A DNA stretch of 64,000 bases, from NCBI RefSeq assembly GCF_039543245.1, contig NZ_BAABJJ010000038.1, forward strand, positions 1 to 64,000, written 5' to 3'. Shown here in pieces: positions 34,615 to 43,248 of the stretch (the first letter of the stretch is position 1; every line of letters begins with the position of its first letter). The position numbers and the translations under genes were made by a program. The stretch is from Algibacter_G agarivorans. Lineage in GTDB: Bacteria > Bacteroidota > Bacteroidia > Flavobacteriales > Flavobacteriaceae. The notes beneath the pieces were generated by a model. That model saw only the letters and a program-made list of their open reading frames with translations. It was not told the origin of the DNA and did no database searches.

Positions 34615-36105
34615 ATGAATTTATTAAAAAAAGGAATATTTGCCTTGTTGATAACGGGCCTTATAATGTCATGTGAAGAAGATGATATTGTGGCGCCAAC
34701 CGAAAGCACTATGGGCACGGGGCTTACGGAGATTACATTTTCAAGCTTTAAAGCAATTCCGGGTCCAGATGAAAATGGAATGGAAGATGGCACCTATATA
34801 ACTGTAAATCCACTGGCTATTGGAGTTAGTTCTTATGATGTTGATTTTGGAGATGGCAGTCCAGTTGTTACAATTACAGTGCCAGAACGATCTGTTTCCT
34901 ATGATTATCCTAATGAGGTTGAAGAAGTTACATACACGATAACAGTAACTGCAAAATCTAATAAGGGGTTATCAAGTGTTACTATGTCTGAATCTATAAC
35001 CGTTAAACATGAAGTTTCATCTGTAACTTCAGCACCTGATTCGCCAACTGTAGGTCTTGAGGAGGTATTATCTATTTACAGTAGTGGTATTGAATATAAT
35101 GGTGGTACTATTTCTTACAGATATAAAGCTGGTGGAGTTGATTTTGATGAAGGAGCAGCACAATATGCAGAGGTAACAACAGCTTCAGGAAATAAGGTCA
35201 TTCAGTATTCCCGACTTAGTGAAGATGTTGGTGCATCTATTGAATTAGATGAAATTGTTGTTGCAGATGCTTTTGATACAGGTATTGCAGCTACACATAT
35301 TCATTTTGATGTGCATTCAGAATTTGCTGTTGGTATTGATAAGTTAAAAATAATTTTGGTTAATGGAAGTACAGAGTATGTTTTTAATCAAGATTTAACA
35401 GATGGAGAGTGGATAAGCTTAGATTTGGATTTGGCTACTGATTTTTCAGCACCAGTTATTCAATTTGATGAAATAAAATTTGAACTAGGTACAGGAGGTG
35501 AGGCAAATGATGCTGCGACGCTTAATGTAGATAATGTTTATTTACACAAACCTATAAGTTCCGTTATTCAAAATGGTGATTTTAATAACAAAACAGATCA
35601 TTGGAGGTTTACTGCTTTTACAGATGGAACCACAACTCCATTTGGATCAAGTTCTGATGGCTCTTGGACAAATTATGATGGAACAGATAATGGGAAAAAA
35701 ACAGCAGGAGCAAAATGGACCGCAAGTCAATCTGGAGGATATCTCCAAAGTTCTGGTTCTAGATACGCATACCAAGCTCTTAAATTAATGCCTAATACTG
35801 ATTATATCTTAGAATATGAATATGCTATAAAAGATGATACTGCAGACGATCCTATTGGAGGGAGAAGAATTGTAGGGCTTGTTCTAGATGGTCATTACAT
35901 TGATGGTGCGGATGCTGTTGATGATATCGATTCTAATTTAGGGAATCATGTTGGAACTATAGCTGAGGGGAAATTTAATGCTACAAGAGGCACATTAGTT
36001 CAGATACCGTTCACTTCCAATGATAGTGGTGAAGTTGCTGTAATGTTTTATGCAGTTACTCCAAAAGATGGATGGATTGATAATGTTAAGGTATATTTAG
36101 ATTAG
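34615..36105 (+). CDS. Surface lipoprotein with PKD-like and CBM-like modules
   Basis: The start at ATG 34615 gives a clean lipoprotein signal, MNLLKKGIFALLITGLIMSC; an in-frame TTG 39 bp upstream is rejected. Of 496 aa, the first part contains a PKD-like domain (SSYDVDFGDGSPVVTITVPE). A middle beta-sandwich covers about residues 150-310 (DEIVVADAF, LKIILVNGSTEYVF, FDEIKFELG). The C-terminal module, NGDFNNKTDHWRFTAFTDG onward, is closely related to that of the preceding protein, including a 29-bp identical DNA run. It likely acts in surface capture of the substrate with SusD 1. Confidence 0.8.
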   Translation: MNLLKKGIFALLITGLIMSCEEDDIVAPTESTMGTGLTEITFSSFKAIPGPDENGMEDGTYITVNPLAIGVSSYDVDFGDGSPVVTITVPERSVSYDYPNEVEEVTYTITVTAKSNKGLSSVTMSESITVKHEVSSVTSAPDSPTVGLEEVLSIYSSGIEYNGGTISYRYKAGGVDFDEGAAQYAEVTTASGNKVIQYSRLSEDVGASIELDEIVVADAFDTGIAATHIHFDVHSEFAVGIDKLKIILVNGSTEYVFNQDLTDGEWISLDLDLATDFSAPVIQFDEIKFELGTGGEANDAATLNVDNVYLHKPISSVIQNGDFNNKTDHWRFTAFTDGTTTPFGSSSDGSWTNYDGTDNGKKTAGAKWTASQSGGYLQSSGSRYAYQALKLMPNTDYILEYEYAIKDDTADDPIGGRRIVGLVLDGHYIDGADAVDDIDSNLGNHVGTIAEGKFNATRGTLVQIPFTSNDSGEVAVMFYAVTPKDGWIDNVKVYLD

Positions 36106-36126
36106 AACCATAATAATTCAGTTTAA

Positions 36127-37044
36127 ATGAAAAAATTCCGAAAAGAAATATTAATAACAATTTTAATAGTGTTTCTATCTGTTAACGCTATTTCTCAAAA
36201 TAAGAAAAGTAGCGTTACAGAATCGGATTTAAAAACTGAACAAAAGCATAAAAAGAAAAAAAAGAAGAAGGTAAAACTTCCAAAAATTGATTTAAGTCAC
36301 TGGAAAGTGACCTTGCCAGTAGCAAATGAAGAAGGGAAGCCCATTGAAATAAACCCACCAGAGATTTTAGATTTCGCATCAAATGAGATAGCTAAACCTT
36401 ACATGTATATAGATTCTACAAAAGGAGCTATTGTGTTTCACGCTATGCCAACTGATTCCAAAACCAAAAATACTAAGTATACACGGTCAGAATTAAGAGA
36501 ACAAATGGTGCCAGGTGATAATAATACCAATTGGACGTTTGCTGATGGAGCTTATATGAAGGGTAAATTGGCCATGGATGCAACCACCAGAGATTCTGAT
36601 GGGAAATATCACAGAACCATTATCATGCAAATTCATGGGCGTTTAACTAACGAACAACGTGATTTAATAGGTGAAGATGATAATAATGCACCACCAATGT
36701 TGAAAATTTATTGGGATAAAGGGAAGATAAGAGTTAAAACCAAGGTGCTCAAAAATCTGAATGCAACTGATGAAGAATTATTACACGAAGATGCTTGGGA
36801 TAATGACGACGGATTTAATTTTGAAGAAGAAGTAGGATTTAGAAAATTCACACTTGAAGTAAAGGTGTCAGAAGGTAAAATGGTAATTGTTTTAAATGGT
36901 AATGAATTTAAAGTTTATGAAAGCATTCATATACGTAGATGGGGTGTTTTCGAAAACTACTTTAAAGCAGGCAACTATTTTCAATCAAGAGATGAAGGTT
37001 CATTTTCAAAAGTTAGGTTTTACGAACTAGAAGTAAGTCATTAA
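36127..37044 (+). CDS. PL7 family alginate lyase 1
   Basis: A secreted endolytic alginate lyase of 305 aa. Signal about 1-23 (ending NAISQ), then a strongly basic linker (KHKKKKKKKVKLPK). The PL7 jelly roll carries all three signature motifs: RSELREQM, QIHG and YFKAGNYFQ. These hold the catalytic Arg, Gln/His and Tyr. It has a close paralogue immediately downstream. It would make the oligomers imported by the neighbouring SusCD. Confidence 0.93.
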   Translation: MKKFRKEILITILIVFLSVNAISQNKKSSVTESDLKTEQKHKKKKKKKVKLPKIDLSHWKVTLPVANEEGKPIEINPPEILDFASNEIAKPYMYIDSTKGAIVFHAMPTDSKTKNTKYTRSELREQMVPGDNNTNWTFADGAYMKGKLAMDATTRDSDGKYHRTIIMQIHGRLTNEQRDLIGEDDNNAPPMLKIYWDKGKIRVKTKVLKNLNATDEELLHEDAWDNDDGFNFEEEVGFRKFTLEVKVSEGKMVIVLNGNEFKVYESIHIRRWGVFENYFKAGNYFQSRDEGSFSKVRFYELEVSH

Positions 37045-37068
37045 TTCAAATTTTAGATTATAAATATA

Positions 37069-37992
37069 ATGTCAACACCAAACCATATTAAAATGCTTTT
37101 TTTAGGAACTTTTTTAGTTCTTATTGCTGGCCTTAACTTTAGCTGTATGAATGGAGGTTCTGATGATGTGCCTGTTGCTGTTGGTAATGAAGATGTGGAT
37201 GATGATGTTACTGAAGAGGAAGAGATAACTTCCAAATTACCCGAAATTAATCTAAACAATTGGAAAGTTACATTACCTATCGGGAAACCAGACGAAGTAA
37301 AGCCACCAGAGATTTTGGATTATGCAACTAACGAAACTTTGAAGCCTTTCTTTTATAATGATTCTATAAATGGAGCGCTAGTATTTTACACATATCCAGG
37401 AGCTTCAACAGCTAACTCATCGTATTCTAGAACAGAGTTAAGGGAACTAATAAATCCGAATGATGGCGGTAAAACAAATTGGACTTTCGCTCAAGGTGGA
37501 CATATGAAGGGAACGCTATCAATGGATGAAATTTCAAAAGACAATAATGGTAATTACCATAGAACAATTATTATGCAAATCCATGGTAGATTAACAGACG
37601 GTCAACGTGATTTAATCGGTCAAAAAGATAATAATGCGCCACCTATGTTAAAAATATATTGGACTGGTGGTAAGGTTAGAGTAAAAACCAAAGTTTTAAA
37701 AGACTTGAATGCTTCAGGTACCGATATTTTAAAAACGGACTCTTGGGGCGATGATGCAGGACATACTTTTTCAGAATATGTCGGTTTTGAGAAGTTTACT
37801 TTAGAAGTAAAAGTAGAAAGCGGAAGGATGGAAGTGATTTTAAATGGTAATGAGTCAGTAGTTTACAATGATATCCACATTCAAAAGTGGAGTGTTTTTG
37901 AAAATTATTTTAAGGCAGGGAATTATCTGGTATCATTAGATGCTAATGCTTTTTCAAGAGTTAAATATTATGATTTAGAAATATCACATTAA
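37069..37992 (+). CDS. PL7 family alginate lyase 2, lipoprotein
   Basis: A paralogue of the preceding lyase, 307 aa. It has a lipoprotein signal (MLFLGTFLVLIAGLNFSC, if initiated at ATG 37093) and an acidic linker (NEDVDDDVTEEEEITS), where its neighbour has a basic one. Motifs RTELREL, QIHG and YFKAGNYLV are intact. It is likely anchored at the outer membrane and so differs from PL7-1 in location. Tandem duplication is evident. Confidence 0.93.
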   Translation: MSTPNHIKMLFLGTFLVLIAGLNFSCMNGGSDDVPVAVGNEDVDDDVTEEEEITSKLPEINLNNWKVTLPIGKPDEVKPPEILDYATNETLKPFFYNDSINGALVFYTYPGASTANSSYSRTELRELINPNDGGKTNWTFAQGGHMKGTLSMDEISKDNNGNYHRTIIMQIHGRLTDGQRDLIGQKDNNAPPMLKIYWTGGKVRVKTKVLKDLNASGTDILKTDSWGDDAGHTFSEYVGFEKFTLEVKVESGRMEVILNGNESVVYNDIHIQKWSVFENYFKAGNYLVSLDANAFSRVKYYDLEISH

Positions 37993-38119
37993 TAATCAGT
38001 GATTAAAATGTTATTTGAGTTGGTTTTTTTATTTAGTTTGAAGTTAAGGTTTACTGGCTAAATTTAGCCAGTAAAGTTTAACAAATAAGAAGAAAAAATA
38101 GGTTTATGTATTTTTTTGT

Positions 38120-38149
38120 TACATTTAGCATAAATATTTGGTAAACCAG
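38120..38149 (+). promoter_or_regulatory. gntR promoter with single operator
   Basis: TACATTTA (38120-38127) is near the -7 consensus. TTGGTAAACCAG (38138-38149) lies around or just after the predicted transcription start, 18 bp before the gntR ATG. A single site suggests autoregulation. Confidence 0.6.
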
Positions 38150-38167
38150 TTTTTTAAAATAAGACAC

Positions 38168-38872
38168 ATGAAATTAGAAACAATAATAATTAGAGATAAT
38201 CAAAACATACAAAATGCTATAATCGATAAAATTAGAGTATTAATCAATTATAAGAATTTAGAACCTGGAGATAAATTGCCCTCAGAACGAATGTTGTCTG
38301 AAAAGTTTGGTGTAAGTAGAAGTAATATACGAGAAGCTATTCAGAAATTAGAATTTTATGGCATATTAAAATCGATTCCTCAAAGTGGAACTTTTATTGC
38401 AAATATTGGAGCCGTGGCTATTAACGGGATGGTTGATGATATTTTAAGGCTTGAAGATCCAGATTTTAAATCGTTAGTAGAAACAAGAATTTTATTAGAA
38501 CTTAAAACGGTAAGGTTAGCAGCATTAAGACGTTCAGAAGATGATTTAGAAAAAATAAAAGAAGCTTTAGATGCCTATGAATCTGTTGCGCTATCTGGTG
38601 AAGATGCTGTACAAGAAGATTTGTTGTTTCATCTTGCTATTGCAAAAGCAAGTGGTAATGCGACTATAAATATGTTTATGTTGTCAATTACGCCACAAAT
38701 TCTTATTGATTTTGAAAAATATCATGTCTGTGATACAGATCAAGCTGTTGAAGGCGTTAAGGAGCATACAGAAATTTATGAAGCTATAAAAAACCAAGAC
38801 CCTAAATTAGCAAAGCAAAAAATGAAAGATCATTTTAGAGTATTATATCAGTATTGCTATAATGTGAAATAA
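38168..38872 (+). CDS. GntR-family (FadR/FCD) transcriptional regulator
   Basis: A winged-HTH (about 10-75; LEPGDKLPSERMLSEKFGVS and RSNIREAIQKLEFYGIL are the GntR signature) is followed by a helical FCD ligand domain (about 95-225). The latter has His/Asp/Glu metal-type residues (LLFHLAIAKASGN, EHTEIYEAI). The start at ATG 38168 is chosen; the in-frame TTG 38138 lies inside the operator. Related regulators sense uronate intermediates such as KDG or DEH. TTGG-N4-CCAA palindromes of the FadR type precede four transcription units in this window and gntR itself, so it probably represses the locus until the inducer binds. Confidence 0.9.
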   Translation: MKLETIIIRDNQNIQNAIIDKIRVLINYKNLEPGDKLPSERMLSEKFGVSRSNIREAIQKLEFYGILKSIPQSGTFIANIGAVAINGMVDDILRLEDPDFKSLVETRILLELKTVRLAALRRSEDDLEKIKEALDAYESVALSGEDAVQEDLLFHLAIAKASGNATINMFMLSITPQILIDFEKYHVCDTDQAVEGVKEHTEIYEAIKNQDPKLAKQKMKDHFRVLYQYCYNVK

Positions 38873-38883
38873 AAATAAATGAG

Positions 38884-38920
38884 TTTGAAAAATAAGAAAT
38901 GCACGCTTTTATTTTTCAAA
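38884..38920 (+). terminator. Hairpin after gntR
   Basis: TTTGAAAAATAA and TTATTTTTCAAA are perfectly complementary (12 bp) around a 13-nt loop. The stem is AT-rich and could end the gntR transcript. Confidence 0.45.
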
Positions 38921-39070
38921 AGAATAATAAAATATTAGGAGGGAAGAAATTCTACCAATAGTATTTCTTAAAATAAATTTTAAAAAAGAGTAAACAAAAT
39001 CAATATCTGTATACTCAATTCATGATTACAAAGTAGTCGTGCATAGATAATAATGAAAAAACATTAAGAC

Positions 39071-40354
39071 ATGAAAATTAAAGGATTACGTTGGTGGATT
39101 ATTACATTAATTTTTATAGCAACCGTTATAAATTATATTGATAGAACGGCTTTTGCATTGTTATGGCCCGAAATGGGAGAGGACTTAGGCATGGATAAGT
39201 CTGATTATGCCATTATGCTAAACGTATTTATGGCTTGTTACGCCTTAGGGAAATTTGCGTCTGGTAAATTATATGATAAAATAGGTACACGATTAGGTTT
39301 TACCGTTTCTATTATTATATGGTCTGTGGCATCAGCCTTTCATGCATTTGCTAGAGGAATAATAACGCTTTCTATTTTTAGAGGTTTGTTAGGAATAGGT
39401 GAAGCTGGTAACTGGCCAGGAGCAGTAAAAAGTAATGGCGAATGGTTTCCGATTAAAGAGCGGGCAACAGCGCAAGGTATATTTAATGCTGGCGCGTCTA
39501 TAGGAAATGTTATAGCGCCCTTTGTAATTGTTTTCTTGTATACGCAATTTGGATGGAAAACAACATATATAATTTTAGGGGCAGTTGGAATGCTGTGGGT
39601 AATTCCATGGTTGTTCTTAAACAAATCTACACCTGAAAAACACCCATGGGTAACCGAAGAAGAAAGAAGCCTAATAATAGCAGATAGAATAGAAAAGGAT
39701 GAGCTTATTCATAATAAAAAAGTTAAAAGTTTAAGTGTGGCTAAAATATTAAGTTATAAAGAATCCTGGGGCGTATTGTCTTGTCGTTTCTTTATAGAGC
39801 CAATTTGGTGGTTTTTTGCAGGATGGCTGCCAATTTATTTAAATGATAAATTTGGTTTGAGTATTGAGGAAATTGCAGCTACAATGTGGATATCCTATTT
39901 AATGGCCGCAGTTGGCAGTATTCTAGGGGGTATGTTTGCAGGAGAGTTAATGAAAAAGCGTTCTGTAGACTTCTCTAGAAAAGCAACTATTTCCGTAGGA
40001 GGTCTTTTAATATTGATAGCCTTTGTGTGTATAATTACGTTTGTTGGAGAGAACAACTTTATGACTTTTATTTACTTAGCTGGACTTGCATTATTTGGAT
40101 TTCAATTTGCAATTGGTAATATACAAACCATATCGAGCGACCTATTTAGAGGGCCATCTGTAGGTACTTTAGCTGGATTAGCAGGAACCGTAGCAGCAGT
40201 ATCACCAATGATAATGAATTGGTTTGTTGGGCAAATTACAACAAGTTCATACACGCCTGCATTTATTGCCATATGTGTAGCAGTGGTATTAGGGGTTTTA
40301 TCAATATTTATGTTTATAAAAAATATAGGACCAGTAAGAGAAACAACAGAGTAA
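39071..40354 (+). CDS. MFS transporter, hexuronate-type
   Basis: A 12-helix major facilitator of 427 aa in the inner membrane. WWIITLIFIATVINYIDRTAFALLWP is the ACS/ExuT-type first helix. GKFASGKLYDKIGTRLGF is motif A, and LGIGEAGNWPGAVKSNGEWFP is typical of hexuronate or galactarate symporters. It would bring the ketouronate or unsaturated uronate into the cytoplasm for the SDR encoded next. The two genes are 43 bp apart and probably co-transcribed. Confidence 0.88.
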   Translation: MKIKGLRWWIITLIFIATVINYIDRTAFALLWPEMGEDLGMDKSDYAIMLNVFMACYALGKFASGKLYDKIGTRLGFTVSIIIWSVASAFHAFARGIITLSIFRGLLGIGEAGNWPGAVKSNGEWFPIKERATAQGIFNAGASIGNVIAPFVIVFLYTQFGWKTTYIILGAVGMLWVIPWLFLNKSTPEKHPWVTEEERSLIIADRIEKDELIHNKKVKSLSVAKILSYKESWGVLSCRFFIEPIWWFFAGWLPIYLNDKFGLSIEEIAATMWISYLMAAVGSILGGMFAGELMKKRSVDFSRKATISVGGLLILIAFVCIITFVGENNFMTFIYLAGLALFGFQFAIGNIQTISSDLFRGPSVGTLAGLAGTVAAVSPMIMNWFVGQITTSSYTPAFIAICVAVVLGVLSIFMFIKNIGPVRETTE

Positions 40355-40397
40355 TATTAATAATCAATAATTAAGTAATAAAAATAAATTTATAAAT

Positions 40398-41162
40398 ATG
40401 AGCAATTTAAATAGTAAGGTAGCAGTAATTACAGGAGCTACAGGAGGTATTGGTTTCGAGGTAGCAAAAAGATTAGGTAAAGACGGATACACTGTGGTAT
40501 TAAACGGTATTGAAGACGAAGCAGGAGCTAAAAGAGTTGAAGAGCTTGCTGTAGAAGGAATCACTTCTGAATATTACGGATTCGACGTTACTAAAGAAGA
40601 AGAAGTAACTGCAAACATCAATAAAATTGGTGAAAAGTACGGTAAAATTGATCTTCTAGTAAATAATGCTGGAGGTTTAGGCGGAAGATCTAGGTTTGAA
40701 GGAATGACTACTGAATTTTACAGATTTGTAATGGCATTAAACCTTGATTCAACATTTTTTGCATCAAGAGCGGCTATTCCATTTCTTAAAAAGGGTAAAA
40801 ATGCTTCAATTATCAACTACACATCAATTGCAGGTTGGAATGCGGGTGGCCCTGGAGCTGGTATTTATGGAACATCTAAAGCGGGAGTTCATGCCATAAC
40901 AAGAGCATTGGCAAAGGATCTTGCTGAATACGGAATTAGAGTAAACGCTGTATCTCCTGGTACTATTGATACGCCATTTCATAAAGAAATTAAATCTACT
41001 AAGCCAGAAGTATTCGCTTCATGGAAGAACAATATTTTATTAGGAAGATTAGGTCAGCCACAAGAAGTAGCTTCTGTTGTTTCATTCTTAGCAAGTGATG
41101 ATGCTGCTTTTTTAACTGCTGAAACTATACAAGTTGGTGGTGGACAAGGTTTAGGGATTTAA
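40398..41162 (+). CDS. SDR-family oxidoreductase, probable DEH reductase
   Basis: A classical short-chain dehydrogenase of 254 aa. GATGGIG (13-19) binds the cofactor, NNAGG follows at 89-93, and the catalytic triad is S143, Y157 and K161 (YGTSK). The C-terminus LTAETIQVGGG is typical. In alginate loci such an SDR reduces 4-deoxy-L-erythro-5-hexoseulose uronate to 2-keto-3-deoxygluconate. Its position after the hexuronate transporter and downstream of the lyases and KdgF supports this, but the specificity is inferred. Confidence 0.85.
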   Translation: MSNLNSKVAVITGATGGIGFEVAKRLGKDGYTVVLNGIEDEAGAKRVEELAVEGITSEYYGFDVTKEEEVTANINKIGEKYGKIDLLVNNAGGLGGRSRFEGMTTEFYRFVMALNLDSTFFASRAAIPFLKKGKNASIINYTSIAGWNAGGPGAGIYGTSKAGVHAITRALAKDLAEYGIRVNAVSPGTIDTPFHKEIKSTKPEVFASWKNNILLGRLGQPQEVASVVSFLASDDAAFLTAETIQVGGGQGLGI

Positions 41163-41187
41163 ATATTTTTTATAATTTTTATAAACT

Positions 41188-41219
41188 GCCGTTTTGTATA
41201 TATTACAAAACGGCTTTTG
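41188..41219 (+). terminator. Terminator after the SDR gene
   Basis: GCCGTTTTGTA-TATAT-TACAAAACGGC is a perfect 11-bp stem followed by TTTTG. Confidence 0.85.
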
Positions 41220-41509
41220 TGTTTTATAAAAAGTAAATAGGATTTATACCAGTAATATCAATTGGCAAATGGTGTTATTAATTAGTGTTTCCGTCCAAAC
41301 ACTAATTATCGGCAGTTTAATAATATCGGTCTCAATTTCAGTGAGATTATTACTATTTATTGAAAGTTAATTTGATTTTTGTCATGTACTAAACATATTC
41401 AGTGCAATAATTAGAACAATTACACCCCTGATTCAGGACTCTAGAATACCAAGTAAAAACTATATTTACAAAATACATTTTGTAATCCCTTAAAAATAAT
41501 TAGTATCTA
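41220..41509. other. Intergenic region with a perfect 10-bp hairpin
   Basis: ATTAGTGTTT (41281-41290) pairs with AAACACTAAT (41297-41306) without a T-run. A second stem, TCTCA/TGAGA, lies near 41329-41345. No gene or clear promoter is seen. Confidence 0.5.
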
Positions 41510-43189
41510 ATGCTATACTTTTACCACCCACGTATTATACCAGTATTGTTCTTGTTTTTTGTAAGTGTAACTTCTGTTTTAGGACAACAATTACCAGAAA
41601 TACTTCAAAATAAATCTGTAAACGATTCCAATTATCTTCCAGATTTCAGTTTTGCAGGCTATCATAATGGAGAAAAAAACAGCCCCATGAACTTTGGGAA
41701 AGTTATAAATGCATTTGATTATGGTGTGATAGCAAATGACGGATTAGACGATTCTAAAGCATTGAAAAAAGCGATTGAAGAAACGTCAAAGATTCAAGGA
41801 AAAGTCACATTACAACTACCATCTGGACGACTTATTTTAAGTGATATTCTGTATTTAGAACGCAGTCATTTTGTATTACGAGGTGCAGGAACAGGCCCTA
41901 ATGGAACAGAGATTTATTGTCCTAGACCTTTAATGTATGCCGAGAACCCAGAGGTATTGCAGGAGCTTCGTGAGTATTTGTTAGAATTTGACAAGCGACA
42001 AGGAGAGAAGGAAAACAATATTGATTTGCCGTTTTCGCAGTATGCTTGGGCTGGAGGATTTATCTGGACAAAAGTGCCTGGTGTTCGTGTAAAATCATAC
42101 CTTCAGAAATATGAAAAACCGTATGATGTGGTTGCTAAAGTTTTAAATGGAAAGCGAGGTGCATTAAGTTTTAAGGTTTCCGAAGTAAAAAATGTAAAGG
42201 TTGGAGATGTAGTGGAATTACAAATTTTCAATAAAGATGGTGAAAAAGGAAAAATAATCGACGATTTATACAAAAATCAAGAGGTTCAAGTGGGGTCTCA
42301 TCATTGGAGTTTCCCAGACTTACCATTAGTAAAGCAGCAAGTAAGGATTTCTGAAATTTCAGGAAACATGGTAACGATTAATAGTCCACTCACGATAGAT
42401 ATAAAATCAAGTTACAAAGCGCAATTAGTTATTTGGCAGCATTTGGAAGAATTAGGTATTGAACATTTAAAAATCACTTTCCCGAAGTCGCCACGAGTAG
42501 CACATCATGTAGAGCCTGGTTTTAATGGCATTTATTTAACACGCGTTTTTAACAGTTGGGTGAATAATGTGGTTATTGAAAATGCTGATAGTGGTATTTT
42601 AAGTGAAGAAATAGCGAATGTTACTATTAAAAATGTGACCACCAAAGGCGAGAATTTTGCGCATTATACCGTAATGATGCAGGGTACTTATAATGTGTTG
42701 GCTCAAGGTATAAAAGTTTATAATAAAGCGGTACATCCTTTAAGCTTTAATACGTTTGCTACAAAGAGTGTGTATTTAGATTGCGAGGTTTTTGTTGATC
42801 CTATTTTAGACCAACATTCTGGTGCGAATCATCAAAATTTGTTTGATAATATTAAAGTTCATTTAACACCAAATCCAGATAGAAGTTACCCGTTATTTAC
42901 TGGAGGCGGTGCCGGTTACTGGAAACCATCACATGGTGCATATAGTACGTTTTGGAACATTCATGTTGATGTTTTAGAAGGTTTAGGTAAAACGGAACCT
43001 GTGCTTTTAAATGGTATGAAAGATGGACCTTATGCAAGAATTATTGGTGTTAACGGAAATCATAATTTGGATGTAAACTATGAGCCTATGGCACATATCG
43101 AATCCGTTAATAAACCTACAGAAGCTGTACCTTCATTGTATAGATACCAATTGAAAAACCGATTGAAAAACCGATTGAAAAACCAATGA
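41510..43189 (+). CDS. Secreted right-handed beta-helix protein (pectate-lyase-3-like)
   Basis: Signal about 1-25 (ending VLGQ). Near residue 65 the chain shows NAFDYGVIANDGLDDSKALKKAI, the hallmark start of pectate-lyase-3 beta-helices. Helix rungs run to about residue 470 (LEELGIEHLKITF, VNNVVIENADSGILSEEI). Catalytic residues cannot be assigned. It may be a lyase, hydrolase or epimerase-like enzyme on uronate polymers. The C-terminus ends in a repeated LKNR motif (LKNRLKNRLKNQ), and the DNA of that tail resembles the GntR operator. A hybrid sensor gene follows 59 bp later. Confidence 0.7.
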   Translation: MLYFYHPRIIPVLFLFFVSVTSVLGQQLPEILQNKSVNDSNYLPDFSFAGYHNGEKNSPMNFGKVINAFDYGVIANDGLDDSKALKKAIEETSKIQGKVTLQLPSGRLILSDILYLERSHFVLRGAGTGPNGTEIYCPRPLMYAENPEVLQELREYLLEFDKRQGEKENNIDLPFSQYAWAGGFIWTKVPGVRVKSYLQKYEKPYDVVAKVLNGKRGALSFKVSEVKNVKVGDVVELQIFNKDGEKGKIIDDLYKNQEVQVGSHHWSFPDLPLVKQQVRISEISGNMVTINSPLTIDIKSSYKAQLVIWQHLEELGIEHLKITFPKSPRVAHHVEPGFNGIYLTRVFNSWVNNVVIENADSGILSEEIANVTIKNVTTKGENFAHYTVMMQGTYNVLAQGIKVYNKAVHPLSFNTFATKSVYLDCEVFVDPILDQHSGANHQNLFDNIKVHLTPNPDRSYPLFTGGGAGYWKPSHGAYSTFWNIHVDVLEGLGKTEPVLLNGMKDGPYARIIGVNGNHNLDVNYEPMAHIESVNKPTEAVPSLYRYQLKNRLKNRLKNQ

Positions 43190-43248
43190 TTCCTTAATTC
43201 TATGTTTAATCTTTATTACCTTGCTGTGGTTAAATTCTAATAATTTCA

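Noticed and set aside
35573..35788. Plus-strand ORF inside the second CBM-type lipoprotein gene
   Set aside because: Out-of-frame shadow of the repeated C-terminal module.
38138..38167. TTG-initiated extension of the GntR gene
   Set aside because: The extension is the operator sequence itself; ATG 38168 begins a normal GntR N-terminus.
43151..43186. Short phased repeats as a CRISPR-like array
   Set aside because: Units are 12 bp without spacers and lie in coding sequence; no cas genes are present.
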